A stretch of DNA of 64,000 nucleotides, from assembly GCF_000218685.1 (NCBI RefSeq), contig NW_006763291.1, positions 2,512,308 to 2,576,307 on the forward strand. The letters run 5' to 3'. Under the pieces are notes generated by a model. The model ran no database searches. It was not told where the DNA came from and saw nothing but the letters and a program-made list of their open reading frames with translations. Positions within the stretch are counted from its first letter, which is position 1. Every line of letters starts with the position of its first letter. Below, piece by piece: positions 38,332 through 49,350 of this stretch. Source of the stretch: Serpula lacrymans var. lacrymans S7.9 (taxonomy: Eukaryota; Basidiomycota; Agaricomycetes; Boletales; Serpulaceae). Both the position numbers and the translations under genes were made by a program.

Positions 38332-40094
38332 TCAGTATCCTTCACCCAGGCCAGCAGGATCGTCATCATCTAAATCGCCCTCTTGTATTTCCTTAGCCAA
38401 TTCCTTCTCCCGCTCTCTAGCTCCCTCCGCAGCTGCTAGCTCCTTCCGATGAGCGTTAAGTGGATAGCGCATAGCCTAGTAGTAGTAGTTAGCGGTTTAT
38501 CAGTGTCACGATAGAGCAAGGGCGAAGAAACGCTGCGGAACTTACCTTCACACTTTGGTTATGCAGTTCAAGGCAGTATCCAATCCGCCTGGAGAAAATT
38601 TCGCTAACTTCGGGACCGTATCCGTCTTTTTGGCTGCCACATTCCATCCATCCCTGTTGGTGAACGATCCTGCCCTCAATTACTCCATCTCGTATAGCTT
38701 TACCAACGATATACTCGGCATCCTCTTCGGAGTCGAGGTGGAGCTTCAAGCAAATGTCTCGAAGCGATATACGGGAGTATGACAAGGACAGTCGTCGGAT
38801 CCCAGTCTTGATTACGTTTTGTCGGAGACGCACAATTAGGGTGTACGTTTTATCAGCTTCAAATTGAGACGCATGCTTATTGAGCGTGGACTGGAATTGC
38901 GAAAGTGATCCGGTGCGGACAGCTGTAATGAACCAGAAGACATTGTAGTGAATTTCTAGAATTTCAAGTAAGTACTAACCTTTCACAATCTCGAAATATG
39001 CGTTCAGGGCTTTCTCGAGCACAGGATGCCTAAAAATGCTTCTATCAGGAATGTCCCCCATGAGGAGTTCCACTAGAACGAAAAATTTGTGCATTGCTTG
39101 ATAGAAGCCTGGAGCAGTCTTCGCTGGTGGTGCACGTCTGATTGCCTGTTGTAGGTTAGTGTGGGCTGCAGTGTAGTTCAACTGCACGACTTTGATCCGA
39201 CCAAGGTAATAGTGATAACGGGCATACTGCGAATTGGGTGCAGAGACTGGGAATGTCGTTTTTGAGACTAGTTTATCCGCTTGGTCGTAAAGGTTATAGT
39301 GCACGTAATTGCGCAGGAGCCGATTGATCAAAGAGGCTTGCGTGTCGTCGTCGTGGCGCAGAGATGCAGTGCGTTGAGCGGCAAGGAACAACCTAGGCTT
39401 TTTATGAGACTTTGCGTGCACAAGAAACTTGTTAACTTACGGTCTAGCATCCGCTAACTCACCACCCAACTCATACGACCTCTCGACTGCAAACCAGATT
39501 TTGGCTGCGATGGGATCCATACTTCGACGGTTAAGAGCTTGCATCTTCTCTACACTTTCCAGAGAAAGCTCTATCGATTTACCATACGTGCTCGGAGACG
39601 TATGGAGATGGTGAATGATGAGGAGACGGATATACATCTCAGCTTCATGTACAGGGTCGACGGTGGGCTTCGGGGGCTGAGGTGCTGCACTGGTATCGAT
39701 GTCCATAGAAATATCTGCTACAGTGGTAACAGGAATCCAGGCAAGTAAGGTTGCCTTTACTGGTGAATCTAGAGTACGAGAACGAATGAAACATAGGACA
39801 GTATGTGAAGCCACACGCCATACCTTTTGGATAGATTTCCTCGATAGCATCGCATAATACTTTATCTGTTACGCGCTTGCGAAGTGTCATCAACGAGCGC
39901 AAAACGCGATGGGTGAATCGTGGTTCCAGAGTAGAGACTGCCTTCTCGATGAGGGTAACATTGAACTTGATTTCTGCAGTTGGGGAAAGGGGTACTGGTT
40001 TGATCTCTTCCTTCTTCTCTGCTTTGTTGTCTTTCTTTTCGTCTTTCTTGTCCTCCTTCTTTTCTTCTGCTGGTTTCATTTCGACGTCAGTCAT
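38332..40094 (-). CDS. RPN3: 26S proteasome regulatory subunit Rpn3 (PSMD3)
   Basis: Non-ATPase lid subunit of the 19S regulator with a PCI fold. The ATG at 40094 opens MTDVEMKPAEEKKEDKKDEKK, a charged Lys/Glu leader. Then come RFTHRVLRSLMTLRKRVTD and, after an intron, DSPVKATLLAWIPV. Later exons give MYIRLLIIHHLH, MQALNRRSMDPIAAKIWFAVERSYEL, RTASLRHDDDTQASLINRLLRNYV and YHYYLGRIKVVQLNYTAAHTNL. The PCI domain follows: KTGIRRLSLSYSRISLRDICLKL, then AEYIVGKAIRDGVIEG. The acidic end DLDDDDPAGLGEGY stops at 38332-38334. Five or six exons; it appears full length. Confidence 0.94.
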
Positions 40095-40218
40095 ATTGGG
40101 CAGATAGTCACTCAAGTAAATGGTCGGTGACGCGTCTATGCAAGACCGCGTTGTGCAGGACCTTTCAGACTCCGAGTGCACCGAAATAAGAATTACCTCA
40201 TTGGGCGCCGACATCAAC

Positions 40219-40289
40219 GACTCCATAGCTCAGTGGTAGAGCATACGATTGCAGATCGTGCGGTCCCGTGTTCGAACCACGGTGGGGTC
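40219..40289 (+). tRNA. tRNA-Cys (anticodon GCA)
   Basis: The 71-nt sequence folds as a cloverleaf. The acceptor arms GACTCCA and TGGGGTC pair throughout with one G-U. The D arm is GCTC..GAGC. The anticodon loop TTGCAGA exposes GCA after U33. The T arm is CCGTG TTCGAAC CACGG. No intron. A T-run follows immediately. It sits in the 425-bp divergent space between RPN3 (-) and SWP1 (+). Confidence 0.95.
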
Positions 40290-40292
40290 TCA

Positions 40293-40298
40293 TTTTTT
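40293..40298 (+). terminator. RNA polymerase III terminator of tRNA-Cys
   Basis: A run of six T residues begins 4 nt after the tRNA 3' end, the standard Pol III stop signal. Confidence 0.85.
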
Positions 40299-40364
40299 AA
40301 TATTTTGCCTACTGGCTTGGCTTGTATGCAGTTGCATTTTGGCTATTTATTCCGCCATGTTTTC

Positions 40365-40390
40365 TCTCTCTCTCTCTTTTTTTTTTTTTG
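40365..40390 (+). repeat. CT/T low-complexity tract
   Basis: A (CT)n stretch runs into about 13 consecutive T residues, between tRNA-Cys and SWP1. It may act as a nucleosome-excluding poly(T) promoter element for SWP1; that role is inferred. Confidence 0.6.
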
Positions 40391-40519
40391 TTAATTCGAA
40401 TCGAACAATTTGTGTTATATAGTTGGGTGGGATTCTGAAACGCCGCTGAGGTTGACACGTCGCCAGCAGTCGCGTAACGCTGGCTTCGCGCAGCCACAAC
40501 TGTTTCTCTGTACTTCACC

Positions 40520-41516
40520 ATGTTCGTGATATTCTCATGGCTGCTGCTTGCAGCTTCAGTTCAGGCTGCAAAACTGACTCTTCAGTCCCCTCGTTTCACA
40601 ATTTCATCTTCCAATGCGACTACACTCCGAACTGAGACGTGAGTACAGCAGATTACAGTGTCACATACCAATTGTAGGATACTCAGCTTCTGTTAGGTTT
40701 ACCACAACTCAAAAACCCGAGCCTTTGACGCTCTCATCATCTGATACTTTCAAACTTACCTTCCAAATAACAGAGGAGGGCGAGGGCGGAAAAGGTGTCC
40801 AGCCTCATCAGACTTTCCTTAGGTTTTACGATGGGGTATCAGGAGAAGAAGGTATTCAGCCCATACGAGTAACTCCTGGCGGCAAGGCAAAGTTCGAGCT
40901 CGTGAGTACCTAAATAAGTGCGCTGTCTTACACCAACTTTAACGAAGCGTGGTAGAACATGGCACGCCCGCCCGCCTCCATCCCGCCTACCACGACCGAC
41001 CCGTTGAAAGTTACTCTGATTCTGGGCTCTTTCGTCCATGAACCTGTGAAATATGAGCTATTCGATCTTTACATTCCTGCTTCGCAGCCCCCGCCACAAC
41101 ATGCGGACGAGGTGTTTTTCCATACCCGCCCCGTCATAGAGCACACTTTCCATCCGGAACAAAAACTTCCTCCCACTATGATTTCCGCTGTCTTTGCGTG
41201 CCTAGTGCTCTCTCCGTGGGTTGTTTTACTCGGTCTGGTAAGATATTCACAACCCGGTATATTGCTCTGTTGTCTAACTACTTCCCTCCCCATCTAGTGG
41301 GCAAAAGTCAGCCCGAGCGTTCCTCACTTGTTCTCTCCGAGTGTTGTTCCCTTTACCACCTTGCTTGGCGCATTTGAACTTTTGCTATTCTGGTACTGGG
41401 TCGAGCTCAATTTGGGACAGGTCTTGTTATACGGCAGTCTGCTTGCAGTCCCCACTGTCTTTGCTGGGAAGCAGGCTTTGGCTAAAACTGGTGAATGGAG
41501 GCAGGGTCGAAGCTAG
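40520..41516 (+). CDS. SWP1: Oligosaccharyltransferase subunit Swp1 / ribophorin II
   Basis: ER membrane subunit of the N-glycosylation complex. The ATG at 40520 starts a clear signal peptide (MFVIFSWLLLAASVQAAKL). A luminal beta-rich region follows (LTLQSPRFTISSSNATTLRTE, with NAT as a possible glycan site, then LTLSSSDTFKLTFQITEE and QPHQTFLRFYD). The C-terminal part has IEHTFHPEQKLPPTMISAVF leading into transmembrane helices LVLSPWVVLLGL, VVPFTTLLGAFELLLFWYWVEL and VLLYGSLLAVPTVF, as in the family. Stop TAG 41514-41516. Three introns (about 40638-40696, 40900-40955, 41239-41298). Confidence 0.9.
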
Positions 41517-41929
41517 ATTGTTGCATAAAGGTGCTAGAAAAAAAATTGTTGGCATTTTTCCCTCTTTGTCTCTTTTATGGCACGGAAATGTGATGAATTC
41601 TGAAGCTGTGTGTACGAGGTCAAATGCATGAAGTCACCATACTCAAGCATGTAGAAACTTGAGTAAGGGGCTTCAAAGAGATTGATAACTGGCATCATTT
41701 TACAGCTTAGAAAGCCAAGAATCGAATAGTGCTGTCTCAGTTATCAGGATAAATATCCTATCCAACAAAATAAACTGTACACCTTGATTTGTAAGGAATT
41801 CGAATTGAATAAGTTTTCCGTACATTTTGACTTGTGCCCGCTTAATTGTCGGAGTAAGTACTAGGTTGCAGGTTATACATTGGATCTGACAGGTCGTCTC
41901 GACATTTCACCCAAGTAAGAGCCAAAGAC
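41517..41929. other. Intergenic region, SWP1 to PUS4
   Basis: About 410 bp between two plus-strand genes; no feature was recognised. Confidence 0.4.
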
Positions 41930-43332
41930 ATGCCCAAGATCAGCCTTCCTCCATTACCGTTATCTGGTCTCTTCGCAATCGCCAAACCTTCGGGGCCAAC
42001 ATCCATGTCTGTGATCAACGATGTCAAGCAGCTTGTATGTAACTCGCGCCTCTTCGTCGAAGCTTCCAAGCTTGAAGAGAAGCGAAGGACGCCAAAGAGA
42101 GGGAGAAGGGCACGGGAAGTGGTCAAAATCGGCCAGGGAGGGACGCTCGATCCACTTGCAGACGGTGTGCTGGGTAAGATCTGTTCCGATTATGTTGTTC
42201 CAGTCTTTCATTGCTTTCATATTTTACGCGATCGCATTTCATGAACCGAATCTTGTCTACTCGTTGTATTTTCATCTGACTCGAAGTTGTGGATTGGTAG
42301 TGGTCGGAGTGGGGAAAGGAACTAAAAAACTGGGCGACTTCTTAGATTGTATCAAGGTAAGCACACAAATCCTTGTCAGTTTCTCCAATCAACTCTTACT
42401 ATTGTATGTTTACTTCATCAAACACTCACATTACCATAGGAATACAAAACTACGGTATTGCTAGGTTGCGAAACAGACACATATGACAGCGAAGGCGTCC
42501 GTGTCCGCGTCGCTCCATGGCGTCATGTCACCAAAGAAGCGGTCGAGGAGCAGCTCGTCAATTTCAGAGGTGAGATATACCAGACACCTCCTATGTAAGC
42601 ATCCTTCACCCTCTTTTTATTCTTATAACTTGTACCTTACTTTCCTCCACGTTAAACCCAGTGCTAACATTCCCCTACAGCTTCTCTGCCCTCAAGATGG
42701 ATGGTAAACCTCTCTACGAATACGCGCGAAAGGGAATCCCACTCCCTCGACCCATTGAAAAGCGAAAAGTGACGGTACATTCACTCACACTCACAGACTG
42801 GAAAGGACCCAACCACGAGTTCACTTGGCCTGAGAAGCAGTTCACGGACAAAGAAAGAGAGGCGATGGAGAAAGCCCTGCGGAGTGTTCAGGAGGACGTT
42901 GTCATTCGAAATGATCCCGAGCCCACATCTGAGCCTAAAGATGGACTCGAACCAGAGCGTGAGACCACTCTGGGTGATGGGCTGGATAGAGCAAGTGAGG
43001 AAGAGCAAGCTCAGAAACAGACGCAGACGCCTTCTGCTTTTGTCCTTACCATGCGTGTTTCAGGCGGGACATATGTCCGGTCCATAGTTCACGATTTGGG
43101 GCATGCACTTGGCTCAGCTGCTCACGTTGTCACCCTCACCCGATCGCGTCAGAGTCGATTTGCTCTCTCACCAGACGAAGAGGCGGACGGTGCAAAAGGC
43201 TGCATTGCGTGGGAGGTGTTCACGAAAGCGGCGGAGGACGAGGGCGCCGAGGATGCAGATGGGCTAAAGGAGTGGGAGAGGGCAGTGCTCGATAAATTTG
43301 AGATTATAGATGAGAATGGTAATAAAAGCTAA
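41930..43332 (+). CDS. PUS4: tRNA pseudouridine-55 synthase Pus4 (TruB family)
   Basis: Makes pseudouridine 55 in the T loop of tRNAs. The ATG at 41930 reads MPKISLPPLPLSGLFAIAKPSGPTS, the TruB opening motif KPSGPTS. The catalytic block is IGQGGTLDPLADGVL (about 42,128-42,170), with Asp as the expected nucleophile. After an intron it continues VVGVGKGTKKLGDFLDCIK, then EYKTTVLLGCETDTYDSEG. A later exon gives IFSALKMDGKPLYEYARKGI, another family block. The C-terminus has VSGGTYVRSIVHDLGHALGSAAHVVTLTRSRQ. An acidic insertion lies near 42,890-43,020. Stop 43330-43332. Four introns. Confidence 0.92.
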
Positions 43333-43630
43333 CCTTCTTGGTGAACGGGTCGACGCTGTCATAGCCCCTACTATCAATGCTAGTGGATTGGAAAGCCTCC
43401 TTCTGGCAAGGTATCATGGTTTTGTTCATGTCAAACTCTTCGCATGTTATCTTCTCCATTCATTCCAGAAATTGACTGCAAGGGGTTCACTGCCGAAGGG
43501 AGTGGATATATTCATCTTTGAGTGTTACAGTTGTAGATGAGCAAACACCACTAATTTTAAAACTGGACAATGTGAATTTTTTGCAGTCTTCCCCTTCATT
43601 GCTATCCTGTCAGAACTGTGACCTTTAACT
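43333..43630. other. Transition from gene block to repeat block
   Basis: About 300 bp downstream of PUS4 with no gene; it should include the PUS4 terminator. Repeat-like sequence starts soon after. Confidence 0.4.
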
Positions 43631-43656
43631 ATCGTATATATGTAGTACATAATATG

Positions 43657-44054
43657 TAGGGATGGCAAATTTCTGTTCTGTTCTCAGACGCTTTTGTCCG
43701 AACCCCGAACTGAACTTTGATTTAAAAGGGTTGAACCGGACTGAACCTGGACTGAACCAACCAGTTTGAACCCCCAAACTGGTTAAAGCGCCTGCACTTG
43801 CCATATATAGCAAGTGCAGAATGGACAGTGGTGGTGGTGTGGTGTGGGGAGGTGGAAGCTTGAGTGTAACGGATGTGACGCTGGTCACATAGCCTCGCTT
43901 GTCTCAGAACCTAGTCTTCGTCAATTTCCCACTCTCCCTTCGCATACATAGCTAGATCCACTATCTGATAAAATTGGATATTGACCAGACCAGGGATTGA
44001 ACCTGGAACCTTCTGGATACATGCCAGCTGCTCTACCAATTGAGCTATATGGCC
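43657..44054 (-). mobile_element. tRNA-headed or hAT-like short element remnant
   Basis: One edge reads TAGGGATGGCAAA (43,657 onward), resembling the terminal motif of hAT-type MITEs, with internal GAACCGG/CTGAACC-like short repeats at 43,700-43,800. The other edge is a tRNA-like unit on the minus strand (43,983-44,054). I could not find the matching opposite terminus, so class and exact ends are uncertain. A SINE with a tRNA head is an alternative. Confidence 0.4.
43983..44054 (-). tRNA. tRNA-like sequence, anticodon TGT (Thr-like), probably degenerate
   Basis: 72 nt with good Pol III boxes (A box TAGCTCAATTGG, B box GGTTCAATCCC) and perfect D and T stems. The acceptor stem has a mismatch, the anticodon stem starts with a G-A pair, and position 33 is A instead of U. 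These defects suggest a tRNA pseudogene or SINE head instead of a working tRNA-Thr. Confidence 0.45.
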
Positions 44055-44392
44055 AAGGTTATACAATGTAGGATCTTAAACATGACATGCAACCACGGAC
44101 GTCTTACACAGAATAGCTGCTGCATACTGGGCTGGCTTACAAATCAGAGGTATTATCCTATGGAGTATTGGTATGTCAGAGTATATTCTAACACTATCCT
44201 TTACGGTCAACTCAGCTATCCCTAGGAATAAGTCATTCATTTAGTTTCTTTAGTTATTTAATAATCAAATTATGGACCTCTTAGCTAACCTACCTACAGT
44301 ATATAAGGACCTCGTACTCATAGTAGGAGAGCAGCATTTTCAGAATCAATAGTAGACTTAACACTGTGAATTCAGATCGCTCGAGAGCTCTC

Positions 44393-44860
44393 TCATTTTC
44401 CCCCTACTACTTGTGTGACATTCCCCGTGATCGTTACATTGAGGGAGCACTCAAACAATGCATTGACACATTGTCTGGACCCTCCCTCAGGTGGTGTGGT
44501 GGTAGAGGAGGATGTGGAGGAGGATGTGGTGGTGGTGTCGGAGAGAAGGCGGTGGCAGTATGGTGGAGGAGGTGATGGTGGTGGTGGTTGTGAAGGTGGT
44601 AGTGGTGATGCTGTGATGGTGGTAGAGGTGGTGAAGAGGTGGTGGTGATGGTGGAGAAGAGGTGGTGGTGATGGTGGGGAGGGAGGTGGTGGCAGTGCTG
44701 ATGATGAAGACCACCTGTTAGAAAACCACACACAAAACAAAACAAACTAACAAACAATCCTCCCAGATTCCACAGAACTTGTTTGTGGGCTAGGCCTTCT
44801 AGAACAGTGGGTGCTCTGGTGGTTTGTGGGGTGGTAAGCTTTTGTGAGCTGGCAGTCTAA
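44393..44860 (-). mobile_element. Plavaka-type transposon fragment with GGT/GGA-expanded repeat
   Basis: Read on the minus strand, 44,700-44,840 matches the upstream part of the Plavaka copy at 61,440-61,560 (shared AATCTGGGAGGATTGT, GTTAGTTTGTTTTG and TGTGTGGTTTTCTAAC). The following 44,480-44,700 is a degenerate (GGT/GGA)n array that would encode Pro/His/Ser/Thr runs and may be an expansion of the Pro-rich N-terminal coding region. No transposase core is present here. Confidence 0.5.
44483..44702 (+). repeat. GGT/GGA-rich simple-repeat tract
   Basis: About 220 bp composed almost wholly of GGT, GGA, GTG and GAT triplets, open in several frames on both strands because of its composition. I do not call any of those frames as genes. 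Confidence 0.8.
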
Positions 44861-46400
44861 GATATAGTGAGATATCTACAGAAGGATCAGTATTGTAGAT
44901 GATGCAGGAACATAATAACTATACTCACAGTTCTGACTGCCTCAGAGAGCTAAGGTAGTCAGAGCTGTGATGCAACAAATGTAGCAAAGCTGTGGCTGTG
45001 GTATTAGTAATCATGAAGTCGGAGGTACTGTAATCTAATACTAGGCATGATTGTTGTAGTTCTAACAGCTTTATGATCCTTGAAAACAAAACCCATGTGA
45101 CAACACCAACAAGATACAATCTTGGGGCACTGGAGCACAACCTCAAAGGCTACAACTCAAGGAATAAATGGTATGGTACAACTCATCAAGAGAGGGAACT
45201 TGTCATACTAATGTTGGTATACACTAGAAGAGGACTTGCTGAGTCCTTCCCCATGTATTGCTCAGGTATATATACTATAATACATGAGGTACTGTACAGT
45301 TGTAAATAAAGTTCAAAGGGCAACTTCGCCATATGCAGGCTTTAGTGACCAAATCAATTTGATTGATTTTCAAAGACTAATTGATCACGTGAGTTGACTG
45401 ATTGATTTTACCCCACATTCCAAGTTTTTTGTTGCAGTGAATTTTCACTAAGTCCCCAGGCCTCAGGCCTGGCTTGAAAAATTCACACAAAGGTAAGCAA
45501 AATCAGGCAAGCAACTCTGTATTCTTTTACTAATCATGTATTTATACAATGATGAGACAACAACGCAAGCAACAAAACCAGTGTCATATCCATACCAGAA
45601 GACAGAACTCTGGCATCTCCAAAGGAGATATTCTCTGAGCCCAAAACTCCTGAACCATCGGCATACTCAGAATTACGTTCCTCGTGGTCTGCCGGTTGGC
45701 ATAACTCTACGCCCCATTTCCACATGGTACTCTGGTTGTCTGCTGCAATACTCCTGCACTGGACTTCTAGTCTGCCATACATTTCTCCTCACACATTCTA
45801 GTACTCCTCATGGACTCTGTAGTTTAGACAATATAATACACTCCTTGCACATACATTCCCCTCTCGCTAGATGATTGTCCGCATGGAACTCCATACCTAC
45901 ATTACAAGTTACTCCTTATGAGCTCCTACTCCTCCAACAGTATATAAGTTGTAGCTCCTGTACTATGTACTCCGTTCCTGCAGTTCAAATATCAACTAGA
46001 TTCCCTCGCCTTTCTACCAGTCCTTTTCTAAGTCTTTTCTGATCCTTCTCCAAAGGCACTTTACTCTGCTCCCTTTTATCCTCTACTCTGCTCTGTCCAT
46101 TTCCAACGAGTTAGGGACCAAGGTCCACAGAAGGGCCTAGTGCACAAACTAAGCCAATTCCCACCTTGTCCTCCGTACTCCGTTACTCCGTCCCCACACT
46201 CCGCAGCTCTGCTACTCCAAAGAGGCCACAGTTCTAACAACCAGTAACACCACACCACACAAACCAAATGGAAGGAATTGAGAAAAATCAGATTGGGGAA
46301 GCATAGGATAGACAAAACAGCAATAGGGAGGCATAGTAGGGCACAAAAGGGAAAGAAAGGGGGGCATGGAGATGAGAAACAAGGGGTGCATAGGTATGGG
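44861..46400. other. Repeat-derived DNA without identifiable genes
   Basis: About 1.5 kb of AT-rich sequence with LTR-like promoter pieces: GGTATATATACTATAATACATGAGGTACTG at 45,270-45,300 resembles part of the solo LTR at 57,791-58,187. A second TATA-like stretch is CAGTATATAAG near 45,940. No complete element borders were found. Confidence 0.4.
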
Positions 46401-47650
46401 GGCCGTAAAAATGAGTACAACAAAAGAGCACAAAAAAAGGCGTAGCCTGTATGTATGTAGAGCAAAATAATTAGTCATTATTGGCCTCACTATTAGATGC
46501 ACTGCTAAGGCAGTCAACACAAAGATAAGTTTCCCCGTCGAGTTAGACAATGGCTTCTGGCATTGGTGGGCTGAGAGTGTACCCATTGTACAGCCTAAAG
46601 AGAAAACCACCCTCAGGTCCAGTCTTGAGACGTTTGACAAACATGGCAGCAAAAGCGTGATACTCCAATGTTCAGTCAGAAGAGCCATCATCACCCCAAA
46701 TGATTGTCTCCTGGTACATTTCTTGCAATGCTGATAGGAACATAATGGGATGAAAGAACAAGCCATGAGAGAAGACTCCTTCGGCTGAGGCCAAGGTGGG
46801 TGTTCATTTAGAGGGCAACCACTACTCGCCTTAATCCTGACACCATCTGAGCAAAAGGTTTTCTTGCCTTGGGATCCGGTTCCCCCAGGGTACCTAGTCA
46901 CTTGGCAGCGTGAGCAGGTCTGCATCTTTCGCTGGAAAGCCATGATAAGTACATGTGGTGTGGTTTGTTAGTGCATTGTATAGCATGAATAATATACCTG
47001 CTTGGTGAGGTCTGTACCTCCTTGCTCAGGCTTGGCCATGGCTATTGCATGACAGTGTTTCTGCCAGAAATCCTTGTTACCTTTTGCAGCTAATGAAGTT
47101 GTTAGTTTAGTACATAGTACAGAATGAAGAACCTTTACTTACACTTAAAATTCCCTGTTGCAATTCTCTGCGCTACCTTAGCTTCAATTGCCCCAAGCTT
47201 GTCAAACAAAGCACAAAGAATTTTCTTGATAAAGGTAGCTCCCATCGTCTCAAGCCACACATTATACTCATTGGTGGCTTCCACCCACTTTCTTGACACC
47301 ATGGTGTGAGAGGTCCATTGTAGTTCAAGCCACATATTCATGAATGTGAAAAATTCAATTCCTGGAGAACTATCCAGGGACCAAATTCCATACAGGTGGC
47401 TATGGAGAATATTCTCTCCGATGGAGAAAGGCCAGTAGTGTCTGGGACTGGAATAGGGGTATTAAGAGGGGCAGTGAGGGTGTTGATATTGGCTGTAGTT
47501 GTATTCACGAGGCCATTTTGCCTCAGCACTTGCTTGGCCTTGGCTGCTCCTGCACTCAATCCTGCAGCCTTGCTTGAGGATGTGACCTTATGTTGTGGCT
47601 CGAAGAAATGATCAAGGGAAGTGGTTTTGGTAGGAGGAGAGTGTAGGCAT
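46400..47650 (-). pseudogene. Repeat-family protein remnant with a Cys motif (unknown function)
   Basis: Minus-strand exon-like pieces run in one direction. 47,338-47,640 encodes a Ser/Ala/Thr-rich part (KAAGLSAGAAKAKQVL). 47,135-47,340 reads MVSRKWVEATNEYNVWLETMG. 46,700-46,943 reads MAFQRKMQTCSRCQVTRYPGG..KTFCSDGVR..NEHPPWPQP. The CxxC..FCSDGV..PWPQP arrangement is one I associate with repeated basidiomycete proteins near transposons, but I cannot assign a role. Stops and frame changes indicate decay. Confidence 0.35.
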
Positions 47651-47925
47651 ATTTCTATGCACTCAGCATAATACAGTATTTATTTTGAGCCTACACTAAT
47701 ATCTCAAACACTGGATAATTCATTTACAGTCCAATTTTTTACTCTACAGTCATGGGAAAGTATTTCCTTATTAAGATTCAAATATTTGGACCTTTATGCT
47801 TGTTCCAAGGATAGTTACACCTCGGTTTGTATTGCACAAAACTGAGGTTAGTAGATACAGTCATTTTCATACTCTCATTTACTTATTATGCTTCAGTAAT
47901 TGATTTCTTAGAACTCTTAGAGAGA

Positions 47926-48913
47926 AAACAATATCAGTTTCAACACAGTTTCTTTATTGTCAGTCAGGCATTCTAAAAAAATATGTGTCCATAAAAATGA
48001 TTCAAAAATCAAAAATAATTGCACTGTAAATGAATGTTCTGCTGGAAAAAAAGAAACTGGAGCCGCCGGTCCACCACCTAGTCCAAATCCGACGGTTCCA
48101 TGGCCTTACCAATGGACTGGTTGTATTAGACCACCTGGTCAAATGAGGGAGGGAGGGGAGTAGTTCCAATCCAGAACAAATGTGTCCCAGGCAGCGTATG
48201 GTAAGTGTAGCTGTAGCGAAGACAATGGACGAAGGATAAATGTACCCAAGTGAATGTGACAGCAATGTACATAGGCAACAAAAAGGGATGAACCTTCTCC
48301 AGCTCAAAAACTACCCACCCACACTCTAACTAGGCGAGACGAGCGACCAATGATTTGATGGTATACGATGGAAGATCGATGTCATGAAGATGGACCTGTT
48401 GCCCAATTTGGACTGGCCCCCGGGGCTTTGCTGATATCAGCAGTGGCATATGGTGGCTGATTGATTGGTGACGGAAGTGGATAGAAAGTGGTGACATCAG
48501 GTATGGTGGGGGAGCAAAGAAGACGAGTAGGAGGAGGGTGGAGGTGACGAGGAAATGGATTAGAACAGGGATCCAGAAGCGACTGTTGGGTGAGAATAAA
48601 AAAGAGAGTAAGGGACCCATGGTGGGGCTAGGCAAAGGAAGGGAAGTAAAGGAAACAATGAAAGTGATGGTGCAATGCAATGTGTAGCCAGTGGCGACGC
48701 GAAAATTTGCCAAAATGCCAAAATGCCAAAAGTACTGAATGAAAAGCAAAGGTGAGCGCAACTTGATTGCCTAATAGAGGTGGTGCTGATCAGCCACAAG
48801 TTCAAAACAGGCAATATTAATTACTATTCCGTGTGGCACAAAGGCGAGTCTTTTGAATATTTGCTTCATTTTTGACACCTGTCCATGTTACCAATCAACT
48901 TTGGTGCATGACA
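47926..48913 (-). repeat. Left copy of an inverted ~1-kb repeat carrying a membrane-protein ORF
   Basis: Reverse complement of 59,752-60,757 over its length, starting TGTCATGCACCAAAGTTGATTGGT at the 48,913 edge. Its ORF (start at 48,620, reading MGPLLSFLFSP; stop at 48,078-48,080) is the counterpart of the intact right copy. It has a nonsense codon at 48,330-48,332 where the right copy has Trp. Possibly an LTR or part of one. Confidence 0.75.
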
Positions 48914-48928
48914 CTGTCCCCCTGGGAA

Positions 48929-49216
48929 TCACCCTCCGGCAAGTTGTCCTCTGCTAGACTGGTTGTCATCATGTCCTGGGCATGGTTTCCTGGTGTGGCC
49001 CAGATGATTTACCAAGCCAGCTATATAACACCAAGAAGGTTCAAAATGTGTGCCCACCCATTGTTCAACTCTATGAAATGGTAACCTCTGATGAGCATCC
49101 CTGCAGCATGACATGCAATACTCTGGTTTCCCCAAACATCCTGTGCATCGCCAAATTCCTTCTCTCACTAAACAAATGCTGCAAGTCTGTCCCGGGGACC
49201 GCCCCTCTTCCTGCAT
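48929..49216 (-). pseudogene. CxC2-type cysteine cluster fragment (KDZ-transposase associated)
   Basis: The frame reads CSICLVREGIWRCTGCLGKPEYC, then MSCCRDAHQRLPFHRVEQW, then EPSW..GLVNHLGHTRKPCP. The C..C..WRC..C..YC..CCR..H...PFHR.E.W...LGH....CP pattern is the CxC2 domain found upstream of KDZ transposases in mushrooms. The transposase core does not follow; the inverted-repeat arm begins directly downstream. The gene is therefore truncated, probably by that insertion. Confidence 0.7.
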
Positions 49217-49350
49217 GAGGACTTGCAGATACTCTGAACAATGATCCAGCTATTGTCTCATGTAATCATTTTGTGACTAAACCAATGTCAGACAAATAAT
49301 GGTAGGTGTGCTTACTCCATGGACTTGCCTTCCTTGGAGGTATAAGCAAT

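Noticed and set aside
44393..44757. Pro/His/Ser-rich frames on both strands as genes.
   Set aside because: They arise from the GGT/GGA simple repeat; all frames lack stops because of composition.
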